DNA of 64,000 nt from the NCBI GenBank assembly GCA_946186925.1, contig CAMHPA010000008.1:1-64000 (forward strand). Reading direction: 5' to 3'. Source of the stretch: an uncultured Bacteroidota bacterium. Its GTDB lineage: Bacteria; Bacteroidota; Bacteroidia; Bacteroidales; SZUA-534. Within the stretch, counting starts at the first letter, position 1; each line of letters begins with the position of its first letter. Of this stretch, positions 52,440-62,321 are shown one piece after another. The translations under genes and the position numbers were made by a program. The notes under the pieces were generated by a model. It searched no databases. It worked only from the letters and a program-made list of their open reading frames with translations, and had not been told where the DNA came from.

Positions 52440-55400
52440 ATGAGGAAACATGGACTATGGAAATTGGCAGTTATGATACTACCAATGATGTTGCTGTCAT
52501 TCAGTGTTCTTGCTCAGAAACACCAGGTTTCGGGTAAGATAGTGGATGAAACGCAAATGCCTGTTCCGGGAGTGAACGTTGTAATTAAGGGTACGACGGT
52601 TGGAACAATTACAAATGGCGATGGAGTATTCTCACTGCAAGCCGCTGACAAAGACGTGTTGGTTATCACCTACATCGGCTATGCCAATCAGGAGATAGCT
52701 GTTAATGGCGCGGGACCATACAACATAGCCTTGCAACCCGATGTGGTTGGCTTGGATGAGGTTGTTGTTGTCGGATACGGCCAGCAGAAAAAAGCCTCGG
52801 TGGTGGGAGCTATTGCACAGACATCGGGCGCCACACTGCAGCGTGCCGCAGGTGTGAGCAACCTTGGCGCTGCTCTGACAGGTAACCTGCCGGGCGTTAT
52901 CACTTCGCAGGGCACTGGCCAGCCGGGTGAGGACGATGCTAAAATTCAGATCCGTGGTACAAGCTCTTGGAACGGTGATGAGCCGCTTGTACTGGTTGAT
53001 GGCATAGAGCGAGCGATGAAAAGCGTTGATATTTCATCGGTGGAGTCAATATCAGTTTTGAAAGACGCATCGGCGACAGCTGTTTACGGTGTGCGTGGAG
53101 CCAATGGTGTTATCCTTATTACAACCAAACGTGGTGAGGAAGGCAAGGCCCGCATCGACGCTGGATTTACAACAACGGTTAAGCGCGTGTCGAAGTTGCC
53201 AAACAAGCTTGACTCTTATGATGCTTTAGTGGCTCGTAATAAAACAATTGAGCAAGAGTTGTCCATTACACCAACAGAGTCGTGGGCTTATATTACTCCG
53301 CAAAGTGAGATTGAAAAATACCGCGATCCGAATGGACCGACCACGGTGATAGAGAATGGTGAGGAGAGGCAGACCTTGAATAAGGAGCGTTACCCGAATG
53401 TCGACTGGCAAGACGAATTGTTCAAGGACCAGGCCATTTCATACAACGCCAATATGAGTATCAGTGGAGGCTCAAATTTTGTTAAATACTATACATCGGC
53501 TGATTATGTGTATGAAAGCGACCTTATGCGTGTCTTTGACAACGACCGTGGCTATAAGTCGGGCTATAGCTACCAACGTGTGAATGCGCGTAGCAACCTC
53601 GATTTCTCGCTGACAAGAACAACCACATTCCGAATCAATCTGTATGGTTCGATCGGTATTAAGAAAGCTCCGCGCGCGTTTGCAGGCAGCGAGTGGCAGG
53701 AAGGCCAGCGCTGGGCCGGAGCTTATAATATTGCTCCAGATGTGTTCCTGCCAAAGTACGATGATGACTCGTGGGGATATTATCCGAATGCGTCGAACGT
53801 AACAAACTCGGCGAAGAACCTTGCAATCAGCGGTATGGCTAAAACCACTACCAACACTATTACCACAGACTTTATTCTGGAGCAGAATCTTGATTTCGTT
53901 ACAAAAGGATTGAGTTTCCGTGGTAATGTGTCGCTTGATAACAAATTTGAAGAGTCTGGCCGTGGTGTCCGTGATGATTATAATGACGTCAAGGAAAAAT
54001 GGATTGACCCCAAAACCGGAATTGTTAACGTGCGCCAGACGATTGATCCTAAGACCGGCCTTGACTGGATGGACGACAAGGATAGAAAATGGAGCAATGA
54101 CGCAGGAGGCATGAACAACTGGGCCACATTCCGCAAGTTATATTATCAGTTGCAACTGAACTGGGTGCGCGATTTCGATTTGCATAAAATAACAGCAATG
54201 GCATTGTTCTCGCGCAATCAGGAGGCCACAGGCACCCAAATTCCATCGTACCGTGAGGACTGGGCGGCTCGTGTCACCTACGGATGGAACAACCGTTACA
54301 ATGTGGAGCTTAACGGCTCGTACAACGGCTCAGAGAAATTTGCCGAGAACAATCGTTTTGCAATGTTTGGCTCTGGTGCGCTGGGATGGACAATATCTGA
54401 AGAGAATTTCTTCGCATTCCTGAAGGATAACCACTATATTGATATGCTGAAAGTCCGCGCATCACTAGGAGTGACTGGTAGCGATAATTCCGACGCATTC
54501 CTGTATATGGACGAATGGAGTGTTGGCGGTTCGGAGGGGAGTGTTGCAAATTCGTCAAGAATGGTGCTTTCAGGTACTGACTATAGTCCTTTCCAATGGT
54601 ATCGTGTGAGCAAGCTCGGCAACAAGGATGTGCATTGGGAGTCGGTGCGCAAGTTCAACTTTGGTATCGATTACTCGTTGATTCAAGGCTTGCTGGCCGG
54701 TAGCGTTGAGATTTTCCGCGATAAACGCTACGATATATTAGTTAAGGGCTCTGATCGTGCAACTCCGTCGTATTTCGGCATGGACGTGCCGGTGTCGAAC
54801 TTGGGAGAGGTCAAGGCTCGCGGTTATGAAATTGAACTTCGTATCAACAAGCAGTTTAACCGAGATACCCGTGTTTGGGGTAATTTCAGCATGACTCATA
54901 ACGAAAACAAAATCATATCGCGCGACGACCCGCAGCTTATGCCTAACTACCAAAAGTCTGAAGGATACGCAATCGGCCAGACGCGTTCGCATATCGATGC
55001 GGGATTCATCAACAATATTGATGAGCTTTACGGTAGTCCTGCATTCGCGACTGATGACCGTTTCCGCATGCCGGGCAGTTACTATATTGTCGATTTCAAC
55101 GGCGACCGTGTGATTGACAGCAAGGACAGCGCCCCATATCAATACACATCGACACCAGAGAACACCTACAACGCAATTGTGGGCTTTGAGTGGAAGGGAT
55201 TCAGCTGCTTCGCCCAATTCTATGGTGTAACCAATGTCACCCGCGATGTCGGGTTGACAAGCTTCGGCAATAAGCTGAACACAGTTTACGATTTCGGATC
55301 GACATGGACAAAGGATAATCCTAATGCCGAATACACAATCTACCATTGGGCTACAGCCTCATCAAGCAGTGAGGGGTATGGTACCCAATATCAGTTCGAC

Positions 55401-55625
55401 GGATCATATATCCGCTTGAAGAATGTGGAGCTTGCCTACTCATGGAACGATGGCTGGATTAAGAAGATAGGCCTTAATTATCTGAAACTCTTTGTAAATG
55501 GCAACAACCTTTGGTTATGGACCCGTATGCCAGACGACCGCGAGGCCAACTTGGGCGGCGGAGGCTGGTTGGGAGCCTATCCGACAGTTAAGCGTTTAAA
55601 TTTTGGTCTTAAACTCACACTATAA
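52440..55625 (+). CDS. SusC/RagA-family TonB-linked transporter, cassette 2 first SusC
   Basis: A 1061-residue outer-membrane importer, closely similar to 40466-43654 along its whole length (signal peptide ends SVLAQ; VSGKIVDETQMPVPGVNV; LDEVVVVGYGQQKKASVVGAIAQT; KIQIRGTSSW; ISVLKDASATAVYG; barrel end RLNFGLKLTL). It lacks the acidic insert of the cassette 1 copy but has other loop changes, such as 307-317 (DPNGPTTVIEN), which would face the outside and could shift substrate choice. It begins cassette 2 and is 11 bases before its SusD. Confidence 0.93.
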   Translation: MRKHGLWKLAVMILPMMLLSFSVLAQKHQVSGKIVDETQMPVPGVNVVIKGTTVGTITNGDGVFSLQAADKDVLVITYIGYANQEIAVNGAGPYNIALQPDVVGLDEVVVVGYGQQKKASVVGAIAQTSGATLQRAAGVSNLGAALTGNLPGVITSQGTGQPGEDDAKIQIRGTSSWNGDEPLVLVDGIERAMKSVDISSVESISVLKDASATAVYGVRGANGVILITTKRGEEGKARIDAGFTTTVKRVSKLPNKLDSYDALVARNKTIEQELSITPTESWAYITPQSEIEKYRDPNGPTTVIENGEERQTLNKERYPNVDWQDELFKDQAISYNANMSISGGSNFVKYYTSADYVYESDLMRVFDNDRGYKSGYSYQRVNARSNLDFSLTRTTTFRINLYGSIGIKKAPRAFAGSEWQEGQRWAGAYNIAPDVFLPKYDDDSWGYYPNASNVTNSAKNLAISGMAKTTTNTITTDFILEQNLDFVTKGLSFRGNVSLDNKFEESGRGVRDDYNDVKEKWIDPKTGIVNVRQTIDPKTGLDWMDDKDRKWSNDAGGMNNWATFRKLYYQLQLNWVRDFDLHKITAMALFSRNQEATGTQIPSYREDWAARVTYGWNNRYNVELNGSYNGSEKFAENNRFAMFGSGALGWTISEENFFAFLKDNHYIDMLKVRASLGVTGSDNSDAFLYMDEWSVGGSEGSVANSSRMVLSGTDYSPFQWYRVSKLGNKDVHWESVRKFNFGIDYSLIQGLLAGSVEIFRDKRYDILVKGSDRATPSYFGMDVPVSNLGEVKARGYEIELRINKQFNRDTRVWGNFSMTHNENKIISRDDPQLMPNYQKSEGYAIGQTRSHIDAGFINNIDELYGSPAFATDDRFRMPGSYYIVDFNGDRVIDSKDSAPYQYTSTPENTYNAIVGFEWKGFSCFAQFYGVTNVTRDVGLTSFGNKLNTVYDFGSTWTKDNPNAEYTIYHWATASSSSEGYGTQYQFDGSYIRLKNVELAYSWNDGWIKKIGLNYLKLFVNGNNLWLWTRMPDDREANLGGGGWLGAYPTVKRLNFGLKLTL

Positions 55626-55636
55626 TACTTACGGCG

Positions 55637-57619
55637 ATGAAAAAAATATATAATTCATTCATTTTTATAGGTTTGTTGGGATTCGCACTCTGCGCCAATT
55701 TAACTTCGTGCAAAGATTATCTCGACAGAGAACCGGGAACAAGCGTATCGGCGGATGACGCTTTCAAAGACTTCAAAAACTATCAGGGTTTTATTGAGGA
55801 GATATATAATTGTATTCCGGACAAGGAGAAGTGCAACTGGTGTCCGTCGTGGAACTGGGGTGATGATGAGATTTTCAACCCTGAGGCTGACAACCGAATG
55901 ACACATCAGGTTGATTTGGGCAACTTTCGAGCTTGGCGCACGACGGGTAACTGGCTGTACCGCGACGGAAGCGATCCTGCTTTTTCAGGGGTGAACTGCA
56001 ATGCAGGCAAAACCCATTCACTTTGGCCTCATTCATGGTATTGCATCCGCAAATGCAATATGGCTATTGATAATATCGACAAAATGATGGGAACAGAAGA
56101 AGAACGGGATCTTATTCTTGGCCAGGCATACTTCTTCCGTGCTTGGTGGCATTTTGAGCTGATGGAGTATTTTGGCGGACTGCCATACATCAGCAAGACT
56201 CTTGACCCATCAAATATTGAGAAACTGCCGCGTCTGTCGTTCCAGGACTGCGCAGATAGCTGTGCGCGCGATTTCCGCAGGGCAGCCGACTTGCTTCCAA
56301 TAAATTGGGACAACATATCGGCGGGTACGGACTATGGCACCGGAGGCAAAAACGAGTTGCGCGTAAACAAGATTACCGCACTTGGGTATCTTGGCAAATG
56401 TCTGCTTTGGGCAGGTTCTCCACTTATGGCTAACAACGACAAGGGAGAGCTTGGCGGCGCTAAAACATACGACTACGATAAGACTTATTGCCAACGTGCC
56501 GCCGAGTCATTTGGCGAATTGCTAAGTATGGTTGAGAACGGAGAAACGCAATACGCACTTGTTGAGTTTAATTACAGCAAAGTTTATGATCACGTAAAGG
56601 CAAAAGGCGCAAAGACAAGTTATTCCGATTTGTTCTACACTACCAAGCAAAGTTGGAAACTACCAGGCTCAACAGAAGCTATTATGCGAGGTTTGTCGGG
56701 ATGTGTCGATCAAAACGGCCCAAATGCGAACAACAGCAACTGGAACACGTCCAAAGTGTTCGGCCCTAAGGGAGGTATAGTTGAGCATGACAACGTTATC
56801 CATCAGCCGACAGGCAACCTTGTCGAGATGTATGGAATGGAGAACGGACTGTCAATCGACGATCCTGAGTCGGGTTTCGATCCGACACACCCGTTCAAAA
56901 ACCGTGACCCGCGATTCTATCACGATATTGTGTTCGATGGATTCAAATATCTAATCAAGGCAGCAAGCGCGGAAAGACAGCCATATGTTCATTGTGAGCT
57001 TTTTACGGGTGGAAATATGCGCTCAGTGGCAACTGGCAGCCAGACAGGTTATTTCATCCAGAAACTGGTTCCGCACACTTGCAACGTAGTTGATAAAACA
57101 TATGAATGGGATGGCCAGTTGCACACCAATTTGTCATATATGCGTTTGGCTGACATTTACTTGATGTATTCAGAGGCATGCGCGGCAGTTGGCGGAGCAA
57201 GCTACAAGGCTTCTAATTTTGGCAAAACAGCCGCAGATGCCATCAATACCATACGTGACCGTTGCGGTGCCGGGCATGTGGCTGCAAAATATGTGGCTGA
57301 CAGAAACAAATTCCTGGATGAAGTACGCCGGGAGCGTGCAGTGGAACTTTCGTTTGAGGGATTCCGTTTCAATGATTTGCAGCGTTGGCTGCTTTTGACC
57401 GAGCCTCCATACAATACCAAGTATGCAACAGAGTTCAAGCGTGTTCATCCGCAAAGTTGGTACGATGATGAGAACAACGATCCGCGTGACGCGGAAGTTG
57501 TAGGTTACACAAGAAGTGTCATACTCACCCGTAATTTCGGAACGCAGCACTATTGGTTCCCATTCCCCGATGATGATGTATATATCTATCCAGAATTTGC
57601 TCAAAACCCCGGATGGTAA
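55637..57619 (+). CDS. SusD/RagB-family glycan-binding lipoprotein, cassette 2 first SusD
   Basis: A 660-residue lipoprotein, paralogue of 43667-45688. Lipobox LTSC (Cys25) followed by KDYLDREPG. Shared blocks include CNWCPSWNWGDDEIFNPE, WYCIRKCNMAIDNID, AYFFRAWWHFELMEYFGGLPYIS, LADIYLMYSEACAAVGG and ERAVELSFEGFRFNDLQRWLL, with the end FAQNPGW. Loops differ in length from the cassette 1 protein, chiefly near residues 95-115 and 225-235. Confidence 0.93.
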   Translation: MKKIYNSFIFIGLLGFALCANLTSCKDYLDREPGTSVSADDAFKDFKNYQGFIEEIYNCIPDKEKCNWCPSWNWGDDEIFNPEADNRMTHQVDLGNFRAWRTTGNWLYRDGSDPAFSGVNCNAGKTHSLWPHSWYCIRKCNMAIDNIDKMMGTEEERDLILGQAYFFRAWWHFELMEYFGGLPYISKTLDPSNIEKLPRLSFQDCADSCARDFRRAADLLPINWDNISAGTDYGTGGKNELRVNKITALGYLGKCLLWAGSPLMANNDKGELGGAKTYDYDKTYCQRAAESFGELLSMVENGETQYALVEFNYSKVYDHVKAKGAKTSYSDLFYTTKQSWKLPGSTEAIMRGLSGCVDQNGPNANNSNWNTSKVFGPKGGIVEHDNVIHQPTGNLVEMYGMENGLSIDDPESGFDPTHPFKNRDPRFYHDIVFDGFKYLIKAASAERQPYVHCELFTGGNMRSVATGSQTGYFIQKLVPHTCNVVDKTYEWDGQLHTNLSYMRLADIYLMYSEACAAVGGASYKASNFGKTAADAINTIRDRCGAGHVAAKYVADRNKFLDEVRRERAVELSFEGFRFNDLQRWLLLTEPPYNTKYATEFKRVHPQSWYDDENNDPRDAEVVGYTRSVILTRNFGTQHYWFPFPDDDVYIYPEFAQNPGW

Positions 57620-57655
57620 CAGTTTTAGTCAATGTTGAATATTAAATGTAAGAAT

Positions 57656-60475
57656 ATGAAATATATACATAATAGAATATTGATATGCGCCACTTTGATA
57701 TCCTTGCCTTGCGGCTTGTTTGCGCAAGCAGGTATCGACACAGTAGCCGTGTCTGATGATTCGGTTTACATGGTGAACACCGCATTCAGGAAAGTGGCGC
57801 AAGACGATTTGCTGACAGGCATTTCGGTGGTGAATGTAGAGGAAATGCTGGAAAGCAACTACACAACTTACAGCTTGTCAAACATGGTGTCGATGGCAAA
57901 TGGCTGGAACGGCTCTAATATGTGGGGTATGGATGATTATCTGGTTCTTATCGACGGTATGCCGCGTGAGGCTAATAATATCATGCCGTCGGAAATTGCA
58001 CAGATATCATTTCTTAAGGGTGCAAACGCTGTTGCGCTTTATGGCAGCCGAGCCGCCAAAGGCGTATTGCTTATCACTACTAAGCGTGGTCAGTTGAATG
58101 AGAAATTGAAGATAGACGGACGCTTTAATGTGGGTTTCAATGTGGCTAAAAAGCTTCCTGAATACCTGGGCGCAGCCGAGTATATGCGCTATTACAACCA
58201 GGCCAATATGAATGACAATGGTGCGGATGCCAAGATTATATACACTGATGAGCAGATAGAAAAATACGAGTCGGGAATCAACCCATACCACTATCCCGAT
58301 ATTGATTTCTACTCGTCGGAGTACATAAAAAAAGTCTATAACTTCGATGATGCAGTGTTGGAATTCTCAGGCGGAAGCCAAAACGCCCGTTACTATGTCA
58401 ACATCAACGCCTATACTTATGGCGACTACCTGAAGATAGGTGAGGCAAAACACAACCGCACAAATCGTTTAAGCGTGCGCGGTAATGTTGATATGAATTT
58501 GAACAAATATATAAGTGCCTACATTAATGCAAACGCAACGTTCTATGACGTCAATAGCCGCAAGGGCAATTATTGGTCAGACGCTTCGACAATACGCCCG
58601 AACATAAAGCCTAACTTGAAGACTAACACGGCGTTGCTTATTCCTGTTGACATGATATCGGATCCTAACGCAAAGGCACTAATTGGTACTACATCCAATA
58701 TATTTGACGGAAAATTCCTTGCCGCAGCCAACAGGGCTGACGTAAACAATGTGTTCGCACAGATTCATGCAGGCGGTAAGACAAAATGGACTAGCCGTCA
58801 GTTCCAGTTCGATGCCGGTATGCGTTTCGATTTGAGCAAGCTGATTGAAGGTCTTGCTTTGAAAGCATCGTTAGGAATGGATTTCCAGACTAGTTACACA
58901 CAGGAGTTCAATCCTGAATATGCAGTGTTTATCCCAACTTGGAGTTCTAAGACCGAGACTATCACCAAACTGACAAAGGAAGGTAATGATCTAAACAACG
59001 GACAGCAGTCTATTTCAAACAGTACGGACAACCGAACTTTATCGGGAAATGCCGCTTTTGAGTACAACCGCAAGTTCGGGAGTCATAACGTTTCTGCTAT
59101 GGTATTGGGCAACTGCTACCAGCAATTCCGCTCGGGCGAATATCACGCCATTACAAACGTCAACCTTGGATTCGATTTCAGCTATAATTTCGACAAGCGC
59201 TATTATGCTCAGTTCAGCGCCGCCGAGCCATATTCGGCAAAACTCGCCGAAGGACACCGCGCTGTTTTCTCGCCAACCGGCACTTTGGGCTGGCGATTGA
59301 GCAATGAGTCGTTTATGGATGGTGTTTCGTTCATCGATAATCTGTTGGTTTCCGCATCGGCTGGCGTTCTAAACGAGGATGCCGACATTACCAGCTATTA
59401 TATGTATGATGGTGTATGGTCAGGAAATGGTTGGGGATTCACATGGAACGATGGATCAAACGCAACATCAATAGGACCAAGCCGTGGAGAGAACATAAAG
59501 CTTGGCATGATTAAACGTAAGGAGTTGACGGCCAGCGTTAAGGCGTCGATGTTTGACAAATTCGTCAATCTTGAGTTTACGTACTTTACCAATAAAATGT
59601 CGGGGTACATCATTGGCAATAAAAGCGATTGGCCAAACCATATGGCTGAATTTTTGCCATACCTGAATAACAATGAGATTAAACGTACAGGTTTCGATTT
59701 TGCGGCTAATTTCAACAAAAAAGTCAACGATTTCGACATTACATTCGGTGTTCTTGGAACTTATTACACCACCGAACGTACAATTTACGAGGAAACCCAA
59801 ATTGAAGATTATCAGCGTACGGAAGGAAAACCAGATGACGCCATCTGGGGACTTGAGTGCTTAGGTATGTTCCAAAGCCAGGAAGAGATTGACAATTCAC
59901 CACAACAAACCTTTGACGAGGTTGTTCGTCCGGGCGACCTCAAATATAAAGACCAGAACGGCGACGGTAAAATCACAGACCTTGACAAGGTGTACCTTGG
60001 CAAATGGGGTAGCTATGGCTCTCCGCTGACAATGGGTTTGAATCTGGTTGTCAAATACAAAAACTTCACATTCCACGCTCTGGGTACGGCGCGGAGCGGA
60101 TCGTACGGCGCAAAGAACAGCTCGTACTATTGGCTGAACAAGGACTCGAAATATTCAGTCATTGCGCGTGACACTTGGACTCCGGAAAACACAAACGCCA
60201 AGTATCCCGCTCTTACAACAACGGCAGGCAGCAACAACAACCGTATTTCTGACTTCTGGCTGTACAAAAACAACTCGTTCAGGTTGGACAAAATACAAAT
60301 CAGCTATGAGGTTCCAAGTGATGTGTTTGGCGATTTGTTCATCAAGGGCTTGACCGCATACGTGAGTGGTTCCGATCTGCTTACCATAGCGAAAGAACGT
60401 GAACATATGGAAATGAATGTTGGCAGCGAACCGCAGTCGCGTTTCTTCAACATTGGAGTGAAAGCTAATTTCTAA
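57656..60475 (+). CDS. Short SusC-like TonB-dependent receptor without N-terminal domain, cassette 2
   Basis: A 939-residue paralogue of 45720-48623. The ATG at 57656 gives the same signal-peptide start (MKYIHNRILICATL) as the paralogue; an in-frame ATG at 57632 would add eight residues that spoil it. The N-terminal carboxypeptidase-like domain is again absent: DSVYMVNTAF precedes the plug (LVLIDGMPRE, IAQISFLKGANAVALYGSRAAKG). The barrel ends in RFFNIGVKANF. It pairs with the SusD gene 21 bases downstream. Confidence 0.88.
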   Translation: MKYIHNRILICATLISLPCGLFAQAGIDTVAVSDDSVYMVNTAFRKVAQDDLLTGISVVNVEEMLESNYTTYSLSNMVSMANGWNGSNMWGMDDYLVLIDGMPREANNIMPSEIAQISFLKGANAVALYGSRAAKGVLLITTKRGQLNEKLKIDGRFNVGFNVAKKLPEYLGAAEYMRYYNQANMNDNGADAKIIYTDEQIEKYESGINPYHYPDIDFYSSEYIKKVYNFDDAVLEFSGGSQNARYYVNINAYTYGDYLKIGEAKHNRTNRLSVRGNVDMNLNKYISAYINANATFYDVNSRKGNYWSDASTIRPNIKPNLKTNTALLIPVDMISDPNAKALIGTTSNIFDGKFLAAANRADVNNVFAQIHAGGKTKWTSRQFQFDAGMRFDLSKLIEGLALKASLGMDFQTSYTQEFNPEYAVFIPTWSSKTETITKLTKEGNDLNNGQQSISNSTDNRTLSGNAAFEYNRKFGSHNVSAMVLGNCYQQFRSGEYHAITNVNLGFDFSYNFDKRYYAQFSAAEPYSAKLAEGHRAVFSPTGTLGWRLSNESFMDGVSFIDNLLVSASAGVLNEDADITSYYMYDGVWSGNGWGFTWNDGSNATSIGPSRGENIKLGMIKRKELTASVKASMFDKFVNLEFTYFTNKMSGYIIGNKSDWPNHMAEFLPYLNNNEIKRTGFDFAANFNKKVNDFDITFGVLGTYYTTERTIYEETQIEDYQRTEGKPDDAIWGLECLGMFQSQEEIDNSPQQTFDEVVRPGDLKYKDQNGDGKITDLDKVYLGKWGSYGSPLTMGLNLVVKYKNFTFHALGTARSGSYGAKNSSYYWLNKDSKYSVIARDTWTPENTNAKYPALTTTAGSNNNRISDFWLYKNNSFRLDKIQISYEVPSDVFGDLFIKGLTAYVSGSDLLTIAKEREHMEMNVGSEPQSRFFNIGVKANF

Positions 60476-60496
60476 TCACTAAAAAATGATTTGGTT

Positions 60497-62293
60497 ATGA
60501 AAATGAATAATCTTATAAAACTGACATCGTTGCTGGTTCTTTTCTCGGCTTGCGATGATGTGTTTGAGCCACAAATAGAAAACAACAAAGATCTTGAAAC
60601 CCTGTTGGTGGTGAACAGTAATGCTATGGGGTTGATGATTGCGGGGTATGCACGTCTTCCGTACATCAACGGCACCGAATATGATGTTGCGACCGATGAT
60701 GCAGTGACTAACGATGAAGGCAACAATTATCGCAAGGCGGCAGTCGGAGGATGGACATCGTATATAGATCCATTCGGCAGATATATATATGACCGCCAGA
60801 CGCTCCAATACATTAACCTTTTCTTTGAGCAAGCAGCAGGAAAGGCAGTCTGGTCATACACTGCTCTTGATAACCAATTGCTTGACGAGCGTTTCACCGG
60901 TGAGGCTTACGCTCTGCGCGCGATTCATCTTTTCGATATGCTGCGCCGTCACGCAGGTCCCGCAAATGGCGTAGTGACAGGTGTACCCAATCTGACTCAC
61001 TCTGAAACGGCTGGTGATAATTTTAATGTGGCACGAGCAAGCTTCCAGGAGTGCATTGATCAGATTTACAGTGATTTTGATGAGGCTAAAAAACGATTGG
61101 TTCTGGACAACGATGATATCAAAAACAGTGAGATACCTCAGAAATACAAGGACATGGGCGTTGTAAACGCAGGCACATATAACCGTGTATATGGCAATGC
61201 AATGCGTGGCCGATTGTCGAATCGTATCATAGAGGCCATTGAGGCACAGGTGGCACTGTTTGCAGCAAGCCCGGCCAATCAGGGTGCATCGGACAAAGAT
61301 TGGAATTTTGCAGCGGAAAAAGCCGCAGTTGTGCTCGACCGCATTGGCGGTGTGGCAGGCATGGACCCGCACGGTAACACGTGGTATGCCAACTCTGATG
61401 AAATTGACAATGAAGCCGTGGCTGGTGCGTGCCCGAAAGAGATTCTATGGCGCGGTGACCGTGGTGAGAACAACGGATTGGAGACATCGTACTATCCGCC
61501 ATCGCTGTATGGTAATGGCACAGTAAATCCAAGTCAGAACCTTGTTGACGCATTCCCGATGAAAAACGGCTATCCTATCGCTGATGGAGCGAGTGGGTAT
61601 AATGCCAACGATCCGTATAGCAATCGCGACCCACGTCTTGGATTGTATATTGTTTACGATGGTGCCGCATTCGGACCGGTCGACGGACAAACAGGCCTGA
61701 AAACGGTTATCAGCACTGCGGTGGATTCAGAAACTGAAGATGGTTTGAACAAAGAGGTGAAATCGACTAAGACTGGCTATTATCTGCGCAAACACTTGCG
61801 CGAGGAAACCAGCCTGAAGAAAGGTGCCGAAACCAAGCAGTTCCATTATATGGCCCGTATACGTTATACTGAGATTTTCCTTGATTACGCCGAGGCCGCA
61901 AATGAGGCTTGGGGACCAACCGCCGACAACGGACACGGCTACAGCGCGTATGATGTTGTAAAGGCCATTCGCCAGCGTGGCGGCATTGAAGGCGATGAGT
62001 ATCTTGAGTCGATAAAAACGGACAAAAACAAAATGCGAGAGCTCATCCGCAACGAGCGCCGCATCGAGCTTTGCTTTGAGAACCATCGTTTCTGGGATCT
62101 GCGCCGGTGGAAGGCAAATCTTACCGAACCGGTAATGGGCGTCAGAATCACAGGCAGTGAAGGAGACAAAACATACGAATATTTCGAGGTGGAAAAGCGT
62201 GTGTATGATAATTATATGTACTGCTGTCCGATTCCGGAGGCTGAGATTCTGAAATGGTCCGCTCTTATTCAAAATGATGGCTGGTCAAATTAG
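60497..62293 (+). CDS. SusD/RagB-family lipoprotein, cassette 2 second SusD
   Basis: A 598-residue lipoprotein, paralogue of 48649-50496. Lipobox FSAC (Cys19 from the ATG at 60497) and mature start DDVFEPQIENNKDLE. Blocks shared with the paralogue: RFTGEAYALRAIHLFDMLRRHAG, IRYTEIFLDYAEAANEAWG, AIRQRGGIEGDEYLESI and RNERRIELCFENHRFWDLRRWK. A TTG two codons upstream (60491) is in frame, but the ATG is preferred by comparison with the paralogue. Confidence 0.92.
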   Translation: MKMNNLIKLTSLLVLFSACDDVFEPQIENNKDLETLLVVNSNAMGLMIAGYARLPYINGTEYDVATDDAVTNDEGNNYRKAAVGGWTSYIDPFGRYIYDRQTLQYINLFFEQAAGKAVWSYTALDNQLLDERFTGEAYALRAIHLFDMLRRHAGPANGVVTGVPNLTHSETAGDNFNVARASFQECIDQIYSDFDEAKKRLVLDNDDIKNSEIPQKYKDMGVVNAGTYNRVYGNAMRGRLSNRIIEAIEAQVALFAASPANQGASDKDWNFAAEKAAVVLDRIGGVAGMDPHGNTWYANSDEIDNEAVAGACPKEILWRGDRGENNGLETSYYPPSLYGNGTVNPSQNLVDAFPMKNGYPIADGASGYNANDPYSNRDPRLGLYIVYDGAAFGPVDGQTGLKTVISTAVDSETEDGLNKEVKSTKTGYYLRKHLREETSLKKGAETKQFHYMARIRYTEIFLDYAEAANEAWGPTADNGHGYSAYDVVKAIRQRGGIEGDEYLESIKTDKNKMRELIRNERRIELCFENHRFWDLRRWKANLTEPVMGVRITGSEGDKTYEYFEVEKRVYDNYMYCCPIPEAEILKWSALIQNDGWSN

Positions 62294-62321
62294 TCAATAA
62301 CAATTTTTAAAATATAAGGAG

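Noticed and set aside
60491..60496. TTG start for the second SusD of cassette 2
   Set aside because: The ATG at 60497 matches the start of the paralogue at 48649 and gives the same lipoprotein signal.
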